A stretch of DNA of 64,000 bases from Cephalotus follicularis. Its lineage: Eukaryota; Streptophyta; Magnoliopsida; Oxalidales; Cephalotaceae. Within the stretch, counting starts at the first letter, position 1. Every line of letters starts with the position of its first letter. The position numbers and the translations under genes were made by a program. This document shows positions 11,595 through 21,112 of the stretch, piece after piece. Under the pieces are notes generated by a model. It was not told the origin of the DNA. It searched no databases and was given only the letters and a program-made list of their open reading frames with translations. The stretch is taken from the NCBI GenBank assembly GCA_001972305.1, contig BDDD01001386.1, positions 353,356 to 417,355 of the forward strand, in the 5' to 3' direction.

Positions 11595-11894
11595 GAGGTA
11601 GCCTACCAGCTTGCTTTACCTCCTGCACTGTCAAACGTGCACGACGTCTTCCATGTATCTATCCTGAGGAGATATATCCCGGACCCATCACATGTCCTGG
11701 ATCATGATACTGTTCCGGTGCGAGATGCCCTATCTTGCGAAGAGTTGCCTGTGCGGATTCTTGATCGGAAGACGCAGATTTTGAGGAACCGAACCATCTC
11801 CATGGTCAAGGTTCAGTGGCAGTTCCACCGACCTGATGAAGCAACTTGGGTGCTTGAGGAGGATATCCGAGAACGCTACCCGCATTTGTTCTAG
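11595..11894 (+). pseudogene. Gypsy-A integrase C-terminus with chromodomain
   Basis: In phase with the rest of pol, it runs from the integrase tail (AYQLALPPALSNVHDVFHVS) into a chromodomain-like segment, with V-R-I-L-D-R-K near 11752-11772 and K-V-Q-W near 11806-11817. The ATWVLEEDIRERYPHLF end precedes a TAG at 11892-11894. Chromodomains of this class guide chromovirus integration toward heterochromatin; the targeting role here is inferred from the family. Confidence 0.88.
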
Positions 11895-11926
11895 ATTGTT
11901 TTAAATTTCGAGGACAAAATTCTTTT

Positions 11927-11940
11927 GAAGGAGGGGTGGA
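11927..11940 (+). other. Gypsy-A polypurine tract
   Basis: GAAGGAGGGGTGGA directly abuts the 3' LTR start at 11941. It would prime plus-strand DNA synthesis. Confidence 0.9.
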
Positions 11941-13840
11941 TGTAACACCCATGATTTTCATGTAATGTAATTTCACAATGTAATTGTACCTTATTTGTGG
12001 AATTAATAAAACGATGATGTTTTTCCAAATTATGGTGATGTTGATCTTAATCAATTGTATACTTAGAAGTGTGATTACTTGGTAATTATACTGGAGGCAG
12101 CCGACTGGCAGGATAGACCAGCCGACTGGATGGCTGTGTGTGAAAGCAGTCGACTGGCGGGATGAAGCAGCCGCCTGGCCAACTGTCGAGCCACGTGGTA
12201 ACATACTGCCAGGTGAACAGTCGACTGCCAGGGAAAGGCAGCCGACTGGATCGAGCTCTGTTTTGTTTCACATGGCAGGAATCACATGCTACAACTGACA
12301 TAAGAAGAGGGTGCCATATGTGTTCCATGCAGCCGAAGGAGAGGATGTAAAGGACACCTGGGAATCATGCAAACCTCATGGGACAGAGAAAACCAGACCT
12401 GTGAGTGTGTGCATGCATGTGTTTGGGAGAGTGTGGCATTTAGTGCCATGTGAGGAAAGCTAAGGGAGAAAGGGAGAGAAAACCCTCTGCATAAAATGTT
12501 TCACTCCTCCCTTTCATCCTGGTACTGAGAGGATAAAGAATCAAAGAGACAGTAGAGAGAAACCACAAAGAAAGGAGGAAAACATAGTGTTTCACCATTG
12601 TTGAAGCTTGGAGCTCGGGTTGGAGCTGTTGGGCTGTTCTTGGAGCTGCTGGACTTGGAGTTAGAGCTTCTGGGGAGCTCAGAACGTCTCTGATTGGAAC
12701 GCAAAGGGTGGACTTACATATTCCTAACTTGGAATCAAAGGTAGGGGAAGTTGTAATGGTGTTTGAGTTAAAGTTACTGCATGCTTTATGAATCGAAATG
12801 CCTGATTGTATGAGTTATAACTACTGAGTTTAGGATGTGGTCACTACTGTTTCCCGTTGGTTATGCTTGTTACAACAACTGCCTGTTGTGGATCTAAACG
12901 ATCACTACTGTCCTGTTTACTGTACTGCCACTGCTTGAATTCACTGTTTGCTCTGTGAATTGCTATGTGTTTGTGCTTGAGCCACTAGTTGCATGGCGGA
13001 GGCTGCCAGCGCCGGCTAGTGGTAGGGTTGACCTAGGGGCCAGAACCATGGCTAGGTAACTCACTGTACTGTTGCCTCGCTCGGTTCCCTGAAGTAGGGA
13101 CCGGAGTGGGAGTGTAGCGTGGGGCCAGGAGTTGGCAGCGCTACACATACTGCCTGTTGTTATGGTCCTATATGGACATCCTGTACTGCCTTTTGGTCCT
13201 TCTCGGACATTACTGTGTTTGTTGATGTAGCCCTGGCCGGGTTACTACTGTACTGTTTCTGCATACATATATTTTCTTATATATGTACCACTGATATTTA
13301 CCGTACTGTTAAATATATATTTTTTCGTATATATATAAATTGGAATTTCTACTGCACTGCATCATTCATGCATTCATATCATGACATGCATTTAGTTTTA
13401 ATCCCGAACTGCTTTTATGACTTAGCCGATTGAGGACAAGGCTAACCCCCTACTTTACAGATTGATGCAGTGGACCTGTTGGACTGACATGGACGAAGAT
13501 GAAGCTGTTATATTCTTGATTTTGCTTATTCTCCTGTATTGTAATAAACCTGGTTGTGGACAAAGGACTGATGTACCGTTGTTATGGTTTTGTTACTGAT
13601 GGATTTTACTCTTGTACTGTATTTCACGCTCCGTTTTGTGGGCATTTAGCTAATGGCTTGTATTTGGGTAGCGTGCGGTATGGGACGCACGTTACGAGTT
13701 TACATCTTATGATTTTCGTTATGCTTCCGCAACTGATGTTCTTGGAAAAGTTCAAGTTTTATTGTTTTTGCATGAGCTGTACTTAATGTTAATTGCCTTT
13801 ACTGCTTTAATGTTACCTTCTCTTAAAACGGGGTGTGACA
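11941..13840 (+). repeat. Gypsy-A 3' LTR (1900 bp, internally deleted)
   Basis: It starts TGTAACACCCATG and ends GGTGTGACA. It is collinear with the 5' LTR except that 774 bp (5476-6249 of the 5' LTR) are missing at the junction 12873/12874, where both sides offer a short AC/AAC overlap. The first TCGAC cluster is kept (12097-12250); the second is gone. Confidence 0.93.
12097..12250. repeat. CAGYCGACTG motif cluster (Gypsy-A 3' LTR)
   Basis: Counterpart of 4687-4870, with about six motif copies. Some have diverged (CAGCCGCCTGG), while one site damaged in the 5' copy (TAGCCGACTG) is the palindrome CAGTCGACTG here. Confidence 0.85.
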
Positions 13841-13845
13841 CCATG

Positions 13846-14515
13846 TATGGAAAGATTACTGTCATGGCACCAAGAAAGGAATAACAGCACTTGAATTTAG
13901 GGAATTCAAATTTCTAACGTGTTGTTGGCTGGCATGATCTCAATCCCGTATTTTGTCGGATTATTCACTGGGTGATGAGATCAAATAAGTTAACACAGCA
14001 TTTTAATTTGGATGTGTGGAACCTGGAAGTTTTTCTAAGGAAGAAAAAATGAGAGAAGAGCCTGGTCGTTTTTCTAGAGAGAAGAACGAAAGAGAGAAAA
14101 ACAAATCGAGGAGAGAAACCATAATCCTTAACACCACACCTTCATCTTGATAGGTGGACTGTTGCTTTCTTTGAAGCCTTATTTTTCCTAACTTGATCCT
14201 AGATTAGGATTAGATATATAGGATTCAAGCAGGCTAATTTCTTACTGCTTCGTTGCTGTTCTGGAACTTGAAGATTCAAATTGGAATCTTGAAGGACGGA
14301 GTTTCGTTGCTTGGTATAATTCCTAAACCTTCTTATGTTTAAATATTGTTTTGTTCGATTGGGATTTGATTAGAGATCCTAGGACGTCTATGATCGTTTA
14401 TGGAATTTGATTATAGGATGTTCATAGGCGTAGAGCCGACTTTGATGAAAATTAAAGTTGAACACCCTACACACCTAAGACCAAAAATGATCATAAACCC
14501 ATAATTTTTCTTACA
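13846..14515 (+). repeat. Copia-B 5' LTR, right piece
   Basis: It resumes the LTR interrupted at 4543 and matches 19271-19938 of the 3' LTR. It ends TTTTTCTTACA at 14515, directly before the primer site. Confidence 0.9.
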
Positions 14516-14517
14516 AT

Positions 14518-14529
14518 TGGTATCAGAGC
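14518..14529 (+). other. Copia-B primer-binding site
   Basis: TGGTATCAGAGC (initiator tRNA-Met complement) starts 3 bases after the LTR end. Confidence 0.93.
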
Positions 14530-15559
14530 GTACTAATCAATCCCAACAGAACATTATTGTTTGATTTTTTGTGGCTGTTTTGAATGATTATTTTGGCTGT
14601 CATTCACCTGGTGTCATCTGTTGTTGTTTAACCATCGAAGGTTTCGCGTAAACCATCGACGGTTATACAAAGCGCTGACATTAAGCGCTGGTGGAAACAA
14701 TAAGTGTTGACGGTTTGAGAAAACCGTCGACGCTTAAGGGTTTAAACTTCGACGGTTTGTTTAAAGTGACACAAAGCATTGGCGCGTCAACTGAAGCATG
14801 GGCACTCAGTACGTAACCCCCGATGCTTATGGCAAACCGATGCTGCTTTCAACCGACTATTTGAAAGTTTTGAACTTAAAGGATTCAATACTAGTGAATG
14901 CTAGGTTTTAATTAATTTAGTAGGAGTTATAATACATTTTGCCACATCTGTCAAAATTAATTCGAATAGCCATCAAAAATTAAAACTATCTATGTTTATT
15001 CAAAGTTTATATTTAGATATAATTTTTGGTTATCTTATGCCTGATTGTAGGCTATGGGACTTGACCTAGTTTTCGATTTCTTTTGTGGATTTTAATTTAC
15101 TTTATTAATTTTATTTGGTTTGTAATAAGGTTGCTTACGCGTACCATATTTTCCTTATCTTTTATTCCTCTCTAGGATATGATTCTCTTCTCCCTATAAT
15201 TTGTATTCTCTTCTTTAAATGTATTTTATTCAAAGATTTATAACCAAATGGAGGAGAATCAAATGGAGATTGAAGAGGGAGATCAAGGAAGCTGCAAGAC
15301 CAAATGAAGACCATGAATGCATGGTGCATTATGTAATAAAGTATAATTCAAAGATCTACAAGACCAATAGTTAATCAAGGAACTGAATTATGTTTTGGAT
15401 TTTCCGCAATTACCTAATATGTTAAATGATTAAGTTTTAATGTTTTGATAAGACTGCCACGTTTTCGGCTGTTATTTGGCTAATAAAGCAAACTCATGAA
15501 TTGTTAAGTTATGTTATGATATGACCCTGTGACGACTCCCGTCGTCCGGGGGTGTTACA
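14530..15559 (+). other. Copia-B leader and a foreign LTR-like end; gag absent
   Basis: About 1 kb with no recognisable gag. It holds a TCGAC-motif cluster (14630-14850). The right end (15531-15559) reads on the minus strand as TGTAACACCCCCGG followed by a hairpin GACGAC-tccc-GTCGTC. This is the typical look of a chromovirus LTR start, so part of this stretch may be a minus-strand LTR remnant. Its other end is not evident. Integrase sequence starts abruptly after it, so gag, protease and the first half of integrase were lost here. Confidence 0.6.
14630..14850. repeat. CGTCGACGGTT/CGCTTAAG motif cluster (Copia-B leader)
   Basis: Motifs include ACCATCGACGGTT, ACCGTCGACGCTTAAGG, CTTCGACGGTTTG and AAAGCGCTGAC. 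The same vocabulary, including AAAGCGCTGAC and GTCGACGCTTA, recurs in the SIRE-E LTR at 50335-50706 although the two elements belong to different copia lineages. Confidence 0.8.
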
Positions 15560-16230
15560 CCTCCAGGAACTCCACAACATAATGGTGTGTCCGAACGGAG
15601 GAATCGCACCTTAATGAATATGGTCCGGTCCATGATGTATTTTACAGATCTCCCATCCTCCTTCTGGGGTTAGGCACTGGAGAGGGCGACGTATATCCTT
15701 AACAAATGCCTTCAAAATATGTTCCCTCCACACCCTATTATGTGTTTAAAGGGAGGAAATCCAGCCTTAACCATTGAAGGGTTTGAGACTGTCCGGCTTA
15801 TGTTAGAAGGTTGGAACCTAGTAAGCTGGAGGCACGACTGGATCGATTCCAGTTTGTGGGGTATCCCAAAGAATCAATGGGATACAATTTCTACCATCCC
15901 AATGAACAAAGGATTTTTGTTTCGCGTAATTCTGTTTTTCTGGAGAAGGAATTCTTACTCGCAAGAAGCAATGGGAGCGAAGTGGAACTCGAGGAGTTAC
16001 CACCCAGAGAAATACCACAAAACGGAAAGGAATTAGAGGTCAGTACCTCTAGGGACACAACTGGGATTAAATCTCAGCATGAGATTGGATCTCATTCAGG
16101 AGTTCCTCTTTTCAGGAGATCAGGCAGAGTTTCAACAGTGCCCGAGAGATATGGTTTTCTCTTCAAAGGCACTAATGAACCCAACATCATTGAGGATGAT
16201 GAACCTGCCAGTTATCAGGAAGTAGTGTAG
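15560..16230 (+). pseudogene. Copia-B integrase, C-terminal half
   Basis: It begins abruptly with the integrase core signature T-P-Q-H-N-G-V-S-E-R-R-N-R-T (15567-15610), which carries the catalytic glutamate. It continues through a disturbed stretch at 15680-15810 into the frame 15811-16230. That frame holds the copia signature LDRFQFVGYPKESMGYNFY and the C-terminal RRSGRVSTVPERYGF linker to RT. There is a TAG near 15670 and at least one frameshift near 15800. The catalytic aspartates and the zinc domain are absent. A parallel, more decayed copy of this region is at about 24880-25200 (minus) in Copia-C. Confidence 0.82.
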
Positions 16231-17790
16231 GGCACTAAATCCGATGAATGGCGACGAGCCATGAAATCCTAGATGGATTCCATGTATGCCAAGCAAGTTT
16301 GGAAGTCGAAGCTCCCGAAGGTATAATACCTATCGGTTACAAACGAATCTTCAAGAAGAAGATTGGCGTTGATGGAAATATTGAGACATACAAAGCGGGA
16401 TTGATAGAGAAAGGCTATAGACAGTGACATGGTGTTGATTATACAAAAACTTTCTCACCAGTCGCGATGCTCAAATCTATTTGGATATTGATTGACATTG
16501 TCGCTCATTATGATTGTGATATATGGCAAATGGATGTCAAGACCACGTTCTTAAATGGACATCTTGAAGCGGACATTTATGTGTCCCAACCTGAGGGGTT
16601 TACATCGAAGGAATCTTCAAACATGGATGTCCAAGCTTCAAAGGTCGATTCATGGCCTAAAGCAACCATCAAGAAGATGGAAAATATGTTTTGATGAGGC
16701 TATCAAGTCTTTTGGCTTCATTAAAAACGTAGACGTGCCTTGTGTCTACCAAAAGCAGGATTACTCTTGAATCACTTTCTTGGTACTATACGTGGATGAC
16801 ATCCTACTCATTGGGAATGATGTGAGGATGTTACAATCCGTGAAAGTATGGCTTGCCAAGAACTTCTCCATGAAAGGTTTAGGAGAAGCCTCCTACATAC
16901 TGGGTATAAAGATCTATAGAGATAGATCTAGTAGGTTGCTTGGGCTTTCCCAATGCCAGTATATCAGCAAAGTGCTAAAACGGTTCAGAATGGAGAATTC
17001 CAAATGAGGCTTATTGCCAATAGGCCATGGAATTCAACATTCTAAGAAGATGTCCCCAAAGACATCTGAGGAAGGAACACACATGAGTTAGATGCATTAT
17101 GCTTCGGCTTTAGGATCGATAATGTATTCCATGCTATGTACTAGGCCTGATATCACATATGCCTTGGGAAAGGAAAGTCGATTTCAGTCTAATCCTGGTG
17201 AGAAACACTAGGAAGTAGTCAAGGGGATCCTTAAGTACCTTAGGCGGACTCATGATGCTTTCTTGATCTGTGGGGGAGATTGTGAGTCAAAATTGGAGGG
17301 ATACACTAACTCTAGTTTCAATAGTGATCTGGATGATCACAAATCAGTGTCAGGATATGTTTTTATCCTGGATGGCGATGCAGTTTGCTGGAGGATCTCA
17401 AAGCAAGAGACTAGCAGACTCCACTACGGAAGCAGAGTATATTGCAACCTCAGATGCTGCAAAGGAAGGTGTTTGGTTGCGAAAGTTCATAGCTGAACTT
17501 GGAGTGGTTCCATCCATTAGTTGTCCTGTAGTGATATACTCTGACAATAATGGGGCTGTTTCACGAGCCAAGGAGCCCAGGTCTTACATTCAATCAAAAC
17601 ATATCCAGTGGCGTTATCACTTGATTCGCGAGATCATTGACAGAGGAGACATAGTTTTATAGATGGTTGCCTCAGAGGAAAATATAGCAGACCCACTGAC
17701 CAAAGCTCTGTATAGCGATGTATTCGAGCGTCATCCTAGTATGATGGACTTGAACTATAGGTCTTCGTGGCTGGAGGGACAAGTGGGAGA
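16231..17790 (+). pseudogene. Copia-B reverse transcriptase and RNase H
   Basis: The RT carries WQMDVKTTFLNG (about 16525-16560, catalytic Asp present), QPEGF, a frameshift near 16620-16650, then I-H-G-L-K-Q-P-S-R-R-W. The Y-V-D-D active site is intact at about 16789-16800 with LLIGNDV after it. The T-R-P-D-I-T-Y-A-L motif is near 17140-17165. RNase H has the K-S-V-S-G-Y-V-F block near 17342-17370, a frameshift near 17390, then DSTTEAEYIATSDAAKEGVWL and Y-S-D-N-N-G-A. The tail E-N-I-A-D-P-L-T-K-A-L is near 17680-17710. At least two frameshifts and about seven stops inactivate it. It would have copied element RNA to DNA. Confidence 0.88.
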
Positions 17791-17791
17791 T
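17781..17791 (+). other. Copia-B polypurine tract
   Basis: AAGTGGGAGAT, the standard copia tract, directly precedes the LTR start TGTTAGAG at 17792. Confidence 0.92.
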
Positions 17792-19938
17792 TGTTAGAGA
17801 GAGTGTGACCCATCATGCCACGAGGTGCCTAGTTGTACTTATACTCAGCACATTTAATATACAGTTTTAATCTTTTAATGTTACCTAGTGAAATTACTTT
17901 TTTATTATGGCATACTATATATGTTTTATCACATAATTGAAGGACATTACTTGCTTAAGTATATGGTGCCCAGTCACATTAAGGGTTGGATGTTGAGTCC
18001 AGGGCAATGAGAAAGACTCCCTTATTCCCTGTGACTAAACCATTCCAAGCCAGAGGTTCACTTCGACAGTGCATTAGTGAACCGGATAGACTTTCCATGT
18101 TATGCTTGCTTCCACGAATGGGAATGTGGAGTATCTCATTGCCACTTGGGTGGGACCCTAAACCTAATACGGGGTGCATGCTGGGAGCATGTACACTGAA
18201 CTAGACCCACTATGGGAATTCTAATTGAATGGTGACATGTCCCATATCAGTAGAGTTTCCCATCTGAGACAGTAATGTATAGGCTCTACAAGTCTAGCAT
18301 GTCCTTGACAGATTTGTCTGATCCTTAGACCCGAGGGGCTTGTGCATTATGTAAAGACTGTTTGACTTTGATTTCCTCCCTACCAAGTTCTTTCGCGGGG
18401 CTGGTAAACAGGTTGCTTTTGGGTCTTGCAGGATTTATGTGAATGTAATCAAATTCGCAAGAAGGAATCGTCACACCTGATGTGAAGGTGATTGGCTCTA
18501 TAGTATTTGTATTCATTATGGGCTTTGAAATACCTAGCCAGGTTCCGACAAGCTGGAACCTAGGGTTTCCGGAAAGGCTTGTTGATAGTAATAATGGTAA
18601 TTAGGGATTTATAAATACCGACAAATATAGGGTTGATACATATCCTTACCCTAGGCAGCGATCGGAGCCGAGCATGATGAGGGCTTCTAGTACACGTTAA
18701 CTGTTGTCAGAATAAAGTACCGGATGTATCGGAAACAGACTTAAATTTTGAGAAATTAATCTGGGATTCATTTACACACCTGGAATATGTTGGTCATTAT
18801 TTCAGGGTCGTAAAATAGTCGGAGACTATTTTCGGTGACTTTACCTATGTGCGGGGCCGCTATGGTAATTTACCAACGTTAACAATTTTATGCCGGACTT
18901 TCGGGTCCCACCTCACGAGGACATATATGGATAAATATCGCTGTATGATGACTTGTGATGACACGTGTCATCATGTGGTGTATTAGTATTTTAAGAGACA
19001 TATTAGTTAATATATGTTAATTAACACACTAAAAGGATTATGGTAATTTATTAGAAAAGGGATCTTATCTCTCTTTCTCCTATTATGTCGTCTCTCTCTC
19101 TCTCTCTCTCTCTCTCTCCTTATTGGTAGGAACATGTTTTCCTTCAAACAATATGTCAAGGCGCCTAATTGGAAATGAAAAGATTGATATCTGCAAATTC
19201 AATCTTACGATTCGTTTGTTGATTTGCCTAACATTGCCTTCTCCAAAAACGCTGCGTGATATGACACCACGTATGAAAAGATTGCTGTCATGGTGCAAGA
19301 AAGGAATAATAGGATTTGAATTCAGGGAATTCAAATTTCTAACCCGTTGTTGGCTGGCATGATCTCAATCCTGTTTTTTGTTGGATTATTCACTAGGTGT
19401 GAGATCAAATAAGGTAACATGGCATCTTAATTTGGGTCTGTGGAACCTGGAAGTTTTTCTTAGGAAGAAAAACATAGAGAAGAGCCTGATCATTTTTCTA
19501 GAGAGAAGAACGACGGAGAGAAAAAGAAATAGATGAGAGAAACCATAATCCTTATCACCATACCTTGATCTTTATAGGTGGAGTGTTGCTTTCTTTTAAG
19601 CCTTATTCATCCTACATTGATCCTAGAATATGATTAGATATATAGGATTAGAGGAGGTTGGTTTCTTACTACTCCGCTGCTGTTCGGAAACTTGAAGATT
19701 CAGATTGGAATCTAGAAGGAAGGAGTTTGGTTGCTTGGTATAATTCCTAAACCTTCTTATGTTTAAATATTGTTTTGTTCAATTGGGCTATGATTAGAGA
19801 TCCTAGGAAGGTTATGATCGTTTATGGATTAGATTATAGGATTTTCATAGGCTTAGAGCCACTTTTGATGAAAATTAAAGTTGAACAACCTGCACACTTA
19901 AGACATAAATTGATCATAAACCCATAATTTTTCTTACA
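17792..19938 (+). repeat. Copia-B 3' LTR (2147 bp)
   Basis: It runs from TGTTAGAGAG to TTCTTACA with no nested insertion. From 18552 onward it matches the two 5' LTR pieces. It contains a CT microsatellite at 19090-19118 that is shorter and interrupted in the 5' copy near 4380. The five bases after it (AAAAG) would be the right target-site copy; the left one is outside the window. Confidence 0.9.
19090..19118. repeat. (CT)n microsatellite in Copia-B 3' LTR
   Basis: About 14 TC units occur in a row here. The 5' LTR at 4380-4400 has only a short interrupted version, so this expanded after insertion. Confidence 0.85.
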
Positions 19939-21054
19939 AAAAGTCTGCTCTGTAGTCTTGTGGCGCAGGTCTACTGTACTGCCTAACGAACAAGTCTGCT
20001 CTGCAGTCTTGTGGCACAGGTCTTCTCTACAGCCTCATGGACAAGTCTGCTCTGCAGTCTTCTGGTGCGGGTCTTCTCTGCAGCCTCATGGACAAGTCTG
20101 CTCTGCAGTCATGTGGCGCAGGTCTTACTTAGCTTTTGGAGCTCTGACCTCTTCCTTCGAGGTCTGGTCCCTATTACAAGATATAACAATACAATTACCC
20201 TCATGTACGAGGTCTGCCTTTTAGTACTGAGGTCATGCCTTCTAGTACTGAGCTACGCCTCTAGTAAAGCGCCAATGCTCTAATTGGAGGCGTAAAAAAT
20301 CTAAGGACATCGCAGAACGATGGTATATGGCTGTTAAACAGCTAATCTACAATTCAAGTCCCATCTCAAGCAGTCTATCACTCGATCCAAGGGAGCCATA
20401 AGCTCCAATGGTCGGTTCCAACTCTGGACAGCTTAACAAATAACCTTAATCCATTTATCTAGTCCTGATCTAGCATTTCGTAGTAGCATAACACATCGAT
20501 TCATAACAATACAATCTATCAGTTCACAATAGCATATATCATTCATAGCAGCTTTACATATATATAAGGTCAAGGCATATAAGTACAACCTACCTAATAA
20601 CAATTGAGTTTGCAGGTTTAGGAGGACTGCTGTAAAACCATCGATCTGCGGCTTCCTTCAGGTTCTACTCACTGCTTCGAATCCAACACCTCCTTCTTTG
20701 CGCCAAACCAAGCTTTGTCTCTCAAATTCGCTCTCTCATTGTCTCCCTCTAGATCCAGAGACGGGAAGATAAAAGGAGAGCAGATAGAGGGTCGAACTCT
20801 CTAGACAAAGGTGTTTCCTTTGTCTCTTTCAGAATTATGCCACATAGGTGCCACTTTACAATAAATATCTCTTTTATTGGTGGAAGACTCTAGAAACATG
20901 CCTCATGCCGCCTTACTCACAATGGCCAGCCCAACATTCCATTTTCCCATGGTCCAAGTCCGGCTCAATAAGGAAAAGAAATAACACCAAGCCCAAATCA
21001 CCATTTCACAATATTATTTATTACAAACATTTATACATAAGTTCAGGGCATACA
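19939..21054 (-). repeat. Gypsy-D 3' LTR fragment
   Basis: On the minus strand this starts TGTATGCCCTGAAC right after a polypurine tract, so it is the first part of the 3' LTR of Gypsy-D. It is cut at 19938 by Copia-B; the rest of the LTR is outside the window. It contains a 51-bp tandem array at its left end. Apart from this I see no gene in it; ORFs at 19958-20283 come from the array. Confidence 0.7.
19941..20144. repeat. 51-bp tandem array in Gypsy-D LTR
   Basis: Units start AAGTCTGCTCTG at 19941, 19992, 20043 and 20094, a strict 51-bp period. Each unit is made of two related halves of about 25 bp, both containing a CTGCAG-like core. Confidence 0.85.
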
Positions 21055-21068
21055 TCCTCCCCTCCCTA
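21055..21068 (-). other. Gypsy-D polypurine tract
   Basis: On the minus strand TTAGGGAGGGGAGGA directly precedes the LTR start TGTATGCC. Chromoviruses usually show this layout after the chromodomain. Confidence 0.85.
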
Positions 21069-21112
21069 AAGAAATCTCATCCCGGGATTCTTTAAGGTCA
21101 GAACCGGTGAGG
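21069..21112 (-). pseudogene. Gypsy-D pol 3' tail, split from the chromodomain by Copia-C
   Basis: On the minus strand this continues the coding tail that starts at 48331-48545 (E-E-K-M-K-A-L-Y-S-H) into L-T-G-S-D-L-K-E-S-R-D-E-I-S before the polypurine tract. The two parts are separated by the whole of Copia-C, whose target duplication is TGAGG (21108-21112) and TGAGA (48331-48335). Confidence 0.75.

Larger units (their letters stand above)
4544..13840 (+). mobile_element. Gypsy-A: complete but inactivated Ty3/gypsy chromovirus (9297 bp)
   Basis: This is a full structure. It has a 5' LTR of 2676 bp, an iMet primer site, a single gag-pol frame ending in a chromodomain, a polypurine tract and a 3' LTR of 1900 bp. 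It is flanked by perfect 5-bp duplications CCATG at 4539-4543 and 13841-13845. LTRs start TGTAAC and end TGACA. The order protease-RT-RNase H-integrase-chromodomain and the large LTRs suit the Tekay/Del group of chromoviruses; this placement is inferred. The element sits in the 5' LTR of Copia-B. Nine in-frame stops and a lost integrase aspartate make it non-autonomous. Confidence 0.95.
3844..19938 (+). mobile_element. Copia-B: interrupted, internally deleted Ty1/copia retrotransposon
   Basis: A plus-strand copia element. Its parts are the right part of the 5' LTR (3844-4543 plus 13846-14515), a primer site (14518-14529), a leader, a decayed integrase-RT-RNase H region (15560-17790), a polypurine tract and the 3' LTR (17792-19938). 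The two 5' LTR pieces sum to 1370 bp against 1387 bp for the matching part of the 3' LTR (18552-19938). Gypsy-A interrupts the 5' LTR with a CCATG duplication, and Copia-A interrupts it further left. Gag, protease and the N-terminal half of integrase are missing. The element was itself inserted into the 3' LTR of Gypsy-D. Confidence 0.85.

Noticed and set aside
7332..11894. Stop-codon readthrough or recoding to explain the in-frame stops
   Set aside because: All three stop codons occur in varied contexts, one replaces a tryptophan, and integrase has also lost a catalytic residue, so ordinary decay is simpler.
12086..12328. ORFs with S-R-L-F/V-D-C repeats in Gypsy-A LTRs (also 4689-4931 and 5703-6014)
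   Set aside because: The peptide repeats are translations of the CAGTCGACTG motif cluster; the DNA motif is the signal, not the peptide.
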